The notes beneath the pieces are model-generated. The model searched no databases. It worked only from the letters and a program-made list of their open reading frames with translations, and was not told where the DNA came from. Shown here piece by piece: positions 5,962 through 10,217 of a DNA stretch of 10,217 nt. The DNA is taken from positions 1 to 10,217 of the forward strand of contig NZ_DBDF01000206.1 of assembly GCF_002293435.1 (NCBI RefSeq), read 5' to 3'. The translations under genes and the position numbers were made by a program. Position 1 is the first letter of the stretch. Each line of letters starts with the position of its first letter. Source of the stretch: Bacteroides sp. UBA939. Its GTDB lineage: Bacteria > Bacteroidota > Bacteroidia > Bacteroidales > Bacteroidaceae.

Positions 5962-6462
5962 ATGAAACGACTACTGATAGAAAAACTTATCCGCCGGATT
6001 TACCGTGTCCGCAAACCGGATGTACCTCTGAAAGCGTATGAAGACTTGCAATCATTCAAAGTATTTCTGCTTGATGTTGGTCTGCTGCGGGTCATGAGCG
6101 GATTATCTCCTAAAGTATTTATTGAAGGAAGCCGGATATTTGAAGAGTTTAAAGGGGCGCTGACGGAGCAATATGTTCTGCAGGAACTTTCTCTCTTTCC
6201 TCAACTCAATGCCAATTATTATTGGACTTCCGATGCAAATGCCGAAGTTAACTTCCTTTTCTCCAATGGTCTTCATGCATATCCATTGGAAGCTAAAGCC
6301 GGGAATAATGTACACGCTAAAAGTCTGAAAGTTTACGATAAGGAATATAATCCGCAGTATCTTTTCCGTACCAGTCTATTGCCGTACGAAAAGAATGGGA
6401 ATTTAGTGAACGTTCCGCTGTATTTGCTGTTTGCTCTACCCAAAGTGCTTGTTCTTCCTTAA
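5962..6462 (+). pseudogene. internally deleted AAA ATPase/DUF4143 protein
   Basis: The frame of 166 codons keeps both ends of a roughly 380-450 residue ATP-binding protein with a C-terminal DUF4143 domain. Residues 1-10, MKRLLIEKLI, match the usual start of such proteins, which normally continue WKN...RKPLIL.GVRQVGKT (Walker A). Here residue 11 onward is instead the DUF4143 linker and domain: RIYRVRKPDVPLKAYEDL, SFKVFLLDVGLL, EFKGALTEQYVLQEL. The nuclease-like part has AEVNFLF (94-100) and YPLEAKAG (107-114); the usual EVDFL aspartate is N97. The whole P-loop ATPase module is gone, in frame, with promoter and start codon retained. The gene faces the convergent barrel-protein gene with only 17 bases between stops. 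It may still make a small protein, but ATPase function is impossible. Confidence 0.8.
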
Positions 6463-6479
6463 GCAAGTGTCCGCTTCAT

Positions 6480-7226
6480 TTACTGATAATGTCGTTTCTT
6501 CTTGCTGAGTCTGAATTTTAATTGTGCTTTCAGTGCCCAGTGATGGTCGCATTTTCCCTTAGCTCCTTCCTTCCACATCCAGCGGGCGGAATATTCTGCA
6601 CCGAATCCTAATCGGGGAATGATATAATAATAGATTTGAATGTCGGCACCTGCGGCGAATCGGGTGAAAGAAAAATCATCTTTCCCGAACTTGCCGTAAT
6701 GGGGTTCTTGTTCATTGTTCTCCTGCTCATCATCAATCATTTCAACTTCCGGATCATACTCTTCTCTATAGATGTACTGCCAGTTGTTCCATCCAAGCGT
6801 GGGGCCGATGCCTACTCTAAAGTGTTTCCAATAAAAAGTATGCAATAAGTTTATGTTGTAATATTGTGTTAGATGACTCCATTCCGAAGGCTCCATAGTA
6901 AAGGCATAACCGGTAACACCAGTTTCAGCCGTCAAGATCAATGTTCGGTTTCGACAATAGGCATATTCCAACCCGGCACCGACTCCAAACATGAGCATGT
7001 AGGAACTATCCCAGGTTTCATGTGAAGGGATATAGTTCCACTGATTATAAGCAATATCATTAGTAAAAACCAGATTCCATCTACCTTTTGGCACATCGTA
7101 CTTCCCAAGTTTCTTCGGCACATCTTGAGCCATACCGTATTGCAAAGAAAGCAGGAAACAAAAAAGAATACCCGCAAAGAAGCGGAGCTTACACTTAGGC
7201 GAGTTGTGTGAAATTAAATGATTCAT
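6480..7226 (-). CDS. outer-membrane beta-barrel-like protein, unknown function
   Basis: A 248-residue secreted protein. The signal peptide has hydrophobic core FFAGILFCFLLSL (16-28) and probable cleavage after GMA (33), before QDVPKKL. The mature part is built of alternating aromatic/hydrophobic strands rich in Y, W, F and G (LMFGVGAGLEYAY, NLLHTFYWKHFRVGIGPTLG, IQIYYYIIPRLGFGAEYSAR), as expected for a small outer-membrane barrel. A very acidic stretch at 155-174 is probably a surface loop. It ends in a basic tail (SKKKRHYQ) rather than the terminal aromatic residue usual for barrels inserted by the BAM complex. I do not recognise a named family. No clear -7 box precedes it (closest TACTTTAG), and it shares a 127-base gap with the downstream end of the esterase gene. 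Confidence 0.8.
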   Translation of the reverse strand: MNHLISHNSPKCKLRFFAGILFCFLLSLQYGMAQDVPKKLGKYDVPKGRWNLVFTNDIAYNQWNYIPSHETWDSSYMLMFGVGAGLEYAYCRNRTLILTAETGVTGYAFTMEPSEWSHLTQYYNINLLHTFYWKHFRVGIGPTLGWNNWQYIYREEYDPEVEMIDDEQENNEQEPHYGKFGKDDFSFTRFAAGADIQIYYYIIPRLGFGAEYSARWMWKEGAKGKCDHHWALKAQLKFRLSKKKRHYQ

Positions 7227-7292
7227 AGTATTTCTTTTCTAAAGTAAATATCGCTATAACTTAAATACATTGGAAACGGAAATACTGCTTAA

Positions 7293-7345
7293 CCTGTATT
7301 ATTCATGCTTCAGGAGTCTATAAGCAGAAGCATGAATAATACAGG
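7293..7345. repeat. ATTATTCAT-family inverted repeat pair (copy A)
   Basis: The 19-base arm CCTGTATTATTCATGCTTC at 7293-7311 is perfectly inverted at 7327-7345 around a 15-base loop. It begins 8 bases beyond the stop of the esterase gene. It could stop or stabilise that transcript, but no U-tract follows on either strand, so it is not a typical intrinsic terminator. The arms match the ends of copy B (9927-10046) and the small copies at the right edge. Confidence 0.85.
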
Positions 7346-7353
7346 ATAAAGAA

Positions 7354-9864
7354 CTACCGATTGACTACAAAATTACGAATCTGGCACTCGGTTTTATCTC
7401 CTTTAGCCACTCGTAACTGCAAAGTATGAGGCCCTTGGGCAAGTTCCGTTTCCAGCATATATACCCACGGAATATATAAATTCAGGCTCCAGTCTGTGAA
7501 AGTATCCAGTTTCTTGTAAGGAGCGCCGTCCACACTATACTCCAAAACACAAGCCTCCGGACCTGCCACGCAGAAAATACCTACTGCGCGCCCTTCAAAA
7601 GAGAAAGAAAGAGTAGCGCCGGCACGGTCTGCCACCAGCATGGGAACATGTACGAATCCTTTGCGCGTATTCGCTTTTACTACGGGCGTCCAGTCATCAA
7701 CCACTTTCCAGCCGCGAAGCTGTTTTGCCGAATGGATATCGACGAACTTGCCTTTATCGTAAGAATAAGTATCTATCGGTTGCTCCGGCATTTCGTGCGG
7801 TAGAACCGTTTTCTTGATAACGTCTCCGCTCCACTCTAAATCGAACAGACGATTGATGGCGGCTGCATAGTACTTATGACCGTTCCAATGCGGATGCGTA
7901 CCTCCGAAGTATTCCCAGTCGAATTCACCATCACGCATGCGGTGCGCTACCTCTTCTGCTGAATTGATGGAGGAAACCTGATAGTAGTTGGCTACGCATT
8001 CGTGGTTCATAATTACTTGAGGTTGCATACCTTTATTTAATAAAGGAATGAAAGGGTCGTAAATGAAATGCATCATGACAATATCCATTTCCGGATTGGC
8101 AGTCCGCGCATGTCTGACGATGCCTTCCATGCCACGTATCTGCCGGATATAATCGAAATGATTGGTGTCGTCGTTTACTGCGGCTTCTACAAACAATAAA
8201 TCGGGTACACCTTTCTGTAAGACGTCGTTTTCAAAACGGTAGGAGTGGGGCGTGCTGCCCGTAGAAGGAATACCGGCATCAATAAAGGTAAACTCTGTTT
8301 CCGGGAATCGCTGCTTCAAGTCTTCCTGTATCATATTCCGCCAGCCACGCATTTCGGTTATGGAACCTCCCAGGAATGCTACGCAACCTGTTTTCTCCTT
8401 CGTGAATTTCAGATAAGAGTTCGTAAGGCTGCCACGCCGGTGGATAGATTGCTGTTTCTGATAGTCCGGCTGGTTGCGGATAATAAAGTCGATTATAGGC
8501 TCTGGGTTTTCAAGGCTATGCGGATGGTGGTCGCAGTCCGGTTTCAAGATAACTTCCACAAGACCGCCTAAGGCGCGATACCGTTCTGCTACAATTTTCA
8601 TGTTCTGTTCGTAGGGCACAATCTTGTCGCTATCGCCACAAACGGCGATTACCGGAATACCTGCCGCTGCCAATGGTGCCAGATTATCAATCGGATTACC
8701 CTTAAAGTTTGCCATGTCAGCGTCGGTAAGCTCCCATTCTGTGAGCATTCCTTCCCATAAGTTCCGGTTCCGGGTTCCCGGCCAACTGAATACGTTGCAT
8801 ACCGGAGCGTCAACATAGATGCACGCTACTTTATCGGTATTCTTCGCCGCCCAATTGAATGCAAACAATCCCCCACGACTGAATCCTTCCAGGGTTGCTT
8901 TCGGGGAGAAGTGGTAGTACCTCCGCATTATATTATAAAAGTCATTACCCAGGCGTACGGCATGGGGACTTCCGTAAAGATGCGTCAAATCATAGTAAAC
9001 CACATGGAAGCCTTTCTCCAGCAAGGCTTTGTCTGCCCACGCGAAAGCGCCGAAGAAAGCGGGACGCCAAATCCAGGGACGCCCCTCGGCAACCTTATTG
9101 GGAGCTACGACAATAGCTTGGCGTGTATTGCAAATGAAATCATAACGGTCAAAACCTTCCCATTGTGATTTCTTTCCCGGGAAAGGTTGATCGGTCGGGA
9201 TGGACGCTTCAACTTCATTGCCGGTCAGCGTGCGGTAAAGTTCGCCGGCTATCAGCGCAGCTCCCTGCTCGTTGGGATGAATGCCGTCGGTATAGAAATC
9301 GGGATGAGGCTTCATGGGTGTGTAGAGGTCTACTACAGGTAAATGACGTTTCTTGGCAACACTTCGTATAACCGGTATGATGCCGTTTGTGATAACGCTG
9401 TCGTTGATACCGAAGTTGCCATTAACGGCTGGTACAGGCAGACAAAGGTATATCTTGGGGCGTGAAGGCAAGCCTTGGAGGATGTCCAGCATCTCAACCA
9501 AATCTTTTTTGAAATCTTTTCCGTAGCGCCAGTTCCACGGTTTACTGTCGTTTGTGCCCAACTTAATGGTTACGATGTCCGGTTCAAAAGCCTGAAGTTC
9601 GCGGAATTCCGGTTCGTGCATATACGGGCGGTCACCTTTATTTAATAGGACACGTCCGCTAAGTCCGAAGTTGCGAACGTCGTATCCTTTGCCCAATAAC
9701 TGCGAAAGCAGTCCCGGATAACTGTTTTGGAACTGGTTTTTAATGCCCGAACCGTACGTTATACTATTGCCGATACATGCAATCTTCACGGTTTCCTTTT
9801 CTTGCGCTACTCCCCACAGGCAATATATGCACAAGAAAAGCACGCAAATGCTTCTTCTTTTCAT
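7354..9864 (-). CDS. secreted three-module esterase: SGNH, alpha/beta hydrolase, SGNH
   Basis: An 836-residue exported protein. The signal peptide (1-20 or 21, ending GVAQ) has no lipobox. Module 1 (about 25-215) is an SGNH hydrolase with GNSIT (32-36, nucleophile S34), GTND (103-106) and DGIHPN (D193, H196), a complete catalytic set. Module 2 (about 235-465) is an alpha/beta hydrolase with GFSRGG (nucleophile S329), CGDSDKIVP (candidate acids D411, D413) and DHHPHS (candidate His 446-449). Module 3 (about 485-690) is a second SGNH domain with GGSIT (S501), AVND (562-565) and FGGTHPHWNGH (H657); the Asp expected three residues before the His is Gly654. About 700-836 is a beta-rich, possibly carbohydrate-binding end. 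In Bacteroides such enzymes usually remove acetyl or other acyl groups from glycans, here probably in the periplasm; the substrate is not deducible. It is transcribed alone, and its promoter abuts repeat copy B. Confidence 0.88.
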   Translation of the reverse strand: MKRRSICVLFLCIYCLWGVAQEKETVKIACIGNSITYGSGIKNQFQNSYPGLLSQLLGKGYDVRNFGLSGRVLLNKGDRPYMHEPEFRELQAFEPDIVTIKLGTNDSKPWNWRYGKDFKKDLVEMLDILQGLPSRPKIYLCLPVPAVNGNFGINDSVITNGIIPVIRSVAKKRHLPVVDLYTPMKPHPDFYTDGIHPNEQGAALIAGELYRTLTGNEVEASIPTDQPFPGKKSQWEGFDRYDFICNTRQAIVVAPNKVAEGRPWIWRPAFFGAFAWADKALLEKGFHVVYYDLTHLYGSPHAVRLGNDFYNIMRRYYHFSPKATLEGFSRGGLFAFNWAAKNTDKVACIYVDAPVCNVFSWPGTRNRNLWEGMLTEWELTDADMANFKGNPIDNLAPLAAAGIPVIAVCGDSDKIVPYEQNMKIVAERYRALGGLVEVILKPDCDHHPHSLENPEPIIDFIIRNQPDYQKQQSIHRRGSLTNSYLKFTKEKTGCVAFLGGSITEMRGWRNMIQEDLKQRFPETEFTFIDAGIPSTGSTPHSYRFENDVLQKGVPDLLFVEAAVNDDTNHFDYIRQIRGMEGIVRHARTANPEMDIVMMHFIYDPFIPLLNKGMQPQVIMNHECVANYYQVSSINSAEEVAHRMRDGEFDWEYFGGTHPHWNGHKYYAAAINRLFDLEWSGDVIKKTVLPHEMPEQPIDTYSYDKGKFVDIHSAKQLRGWKVVDDWTPVVKANTRKGFVHVPMLVADRAGATLSFSFEGRAVGIFCVAGPEACVLEYSVDGAPYKKLDTFTDWSLNLYIPWVYMLETELAQGPHTLQLRVAKGDKTECQIRNFVVNR

Positions 9865-9894
9865 GGTATTTGAGTTAATTCGATGTTTTTATAA

Positions 9895-9917
9895 CGTTTT
9901 AAAACGATACAAAGATA
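9895..9917 (-). promoter_or_regulatory. esterase promoter with palindromic operator candidate
   Basis: Minus-strand TATCTTTG at 9910-9917 is an exact -7 box, 45 bases before the ATG at 9864. Immediately downstream, where transcription should start, lies the perfect 12-base palindrome CGTTTTAAAACG (9895-9906), a plausible repressor site. No TTTG -33 element is seen; the bases at the right distance belong to the left arm of repeat copy B. Confidence 0.6.
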
Positions 9918-9926
9918 TGTTTTTAG

Positions 9927-10046
9927 CCTGAATTATTCATAGTGTAAGTACTTCGTGATAATTATTTTATACTATTAATGAGAATTTGGCGAAGCGGAGT
10001 TTCGCTAAATTCTCATTAATGACGAGACACTTATGAATAATGCAGG
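9927..10046. repeat. 120-bp composite palindromic element (copy B, MITE-like)
   Basis: The outer arms are CCTGAATTATTCATAGTGT (9927-9945) and, inverted, ACACTTATGAATAATGCAGG (10027-10046); they match except for one substitution and one extra base. Inside is a second, independent hairpin (9974-10020). Terminal inverted repeats with no coding capacity resemble a miniature mobile element, but no clear target-site duplication was identified. Confidence 0.75.
9974..10020. repeat. long inner hairpin of copy B
   Basis: ATTAATGAGAATTTGGCGAA (9974-9993) pairs with TTCGCTAAATTCTCATTAAT (10001-10020) over 20 bp with a single G-U (G9988 with T10006) around the 7-base loop GCGGAGT. As RNA it would be very stable. 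No U-tract follows on the plus strand. Confidence 0.85.
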
Positions 10047-10094
10047 TTAGTTCATAGTGATACCGGCAGAGATAAACCTATTTGGTACAGTTAT

Positions 10095-10130
10095 CCTGAT
10101 TTAACCTACATTACTCATACTGTAGGAGTT
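10095..10130. repeat. ATTATTCAT-family small stem-loop (copy C1)
   Basis: CCTGATTTAA, then CCTACATTACTCATACTGTAGG, in which CCTACA pairs with TGTAGG around a 10-base loop. It matches copy C2, 66 bases downstream, at 31 of 36 positions. A further 7-bp stem (TGCGTTA at 10130-10136 with TAACGCA at 10149-10155) separates the two copies. The stretch from 10047 to 10094 holds no feature that I recognise. Confidence 0.7.
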
Positions 10131-10160
10131 GCGTTACCCAACGAGGACTAACGCATTACC

Positions 10161-10196
10161 CCTGATTTAAGCTGCATTATTCATACTGCAGGAATT
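10161..10196. repeat. ATTATTCAT-family small stem-loop (copy C2)
   Basis: CCTGATTTAA, then GCTGCATTATTCATACTGCAGG, with CTGCA pairing with TGCAG around the loop TTATTCATAC. Relative to C1, an A-T pair in the stem has become G-C, so pairing is kept while sequence changes. The array may continue beyond the window edge, 21 bases further on. Confidence 0.7.
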
Positions 10197-10217
10197 AAGG
10201 GGATTGTCATTTTGTCA

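Noticed and set aside
7293..7345. Intrinsic terminator for the esterase gene
   Set aside because: The stem is perfect, but no U-tract follows on the minus strand and the arms belong to a repeat family, so it is listed as a repeat.
10095..10196. CRISPR array
   Set aside because: There are only two diverged units, the spacer is a palindrome, and no cas gene is present.

Overview
The window reads as chromosome of a gut Bacteroides or a close relative. The evidence is the spread of -7 boxes of the Bacteroides sigma-ABfr type (TAnnTTTG: TATCTTTG three times, TATATTTG, TACATTTG), a DUF4369 lipoprotein, a BACON-GH5 cellulase remnant, a DUF4143-type ATPase remnant, and a large secreted multi-esterase. 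The species is not determined. No rRNA, tRNA, CRISPR array or intact transposase gene was seen.

Layout. 1-167 (-): first 55 codons of a Vat/CatB-type xenobiotic O-acetyltransferase that runs off the window. 168-584: mostly non-coding. 585-612: minus-strand terminator for pnp. 694-2820 (-): complete polynucleotide phosphorylase. 3080-4231 (+): lipoprotein with a DUF4369-like N-terminus and a thioredoxin fold whose CxxC is replaced by SAAS. 4414-4878 (+): greA, preceded by a clear promoter and a roughly 90-base leader holding a terminator-like hairpin and a possible leader ORF. 4941-5333 (+): HIT-family hydrolase between two strong terminators.

5406-6462 is a scarred segment. It holds the 5' part of a BACON-GH5 cellulase (-), cut off at the T-tract of the HIT-gene terminator and lacking an ATG start. 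Divergent from it is an AAA-ATPase/DUF4143 gene (+) that keeps its promoter, its first ten or so codons and its C-terminal domain but has lost the middle in frame. Convergent with that is a small outer-membrane beta-barrel-like protein (6480-7226, -). Then comes an 836-residue secreted protein (7354-9864, -) with three hydrolase modules in the order SGNH, alpha/beta hydrolase, SGNH, plus a C-terminal beta-rich domain. It is probably a deacylase of plant or host glycans.

A family of short palindromic repeats with core CCTGnATTATTCAT flaks the esterase gene: one inverted pair just after its stop, one 120-bp composite element overlapping the upstream part of its promoter, and two tandem small stem-loops at the window's right edge.

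The conserved block (pnp, greA, HIT gene) is housekeeping RNA metabolism and transcription. The right-hand half is accessory, with gene remnants, repeats and surface or secreted proteins. No single new multi-gene system is evident. The most promising undescribed signals are the greA leader (hairpin plus leader ORF, a possible counterpart of the E. coli GraL leader RNAs) and the ATTATTCAT repeat family.
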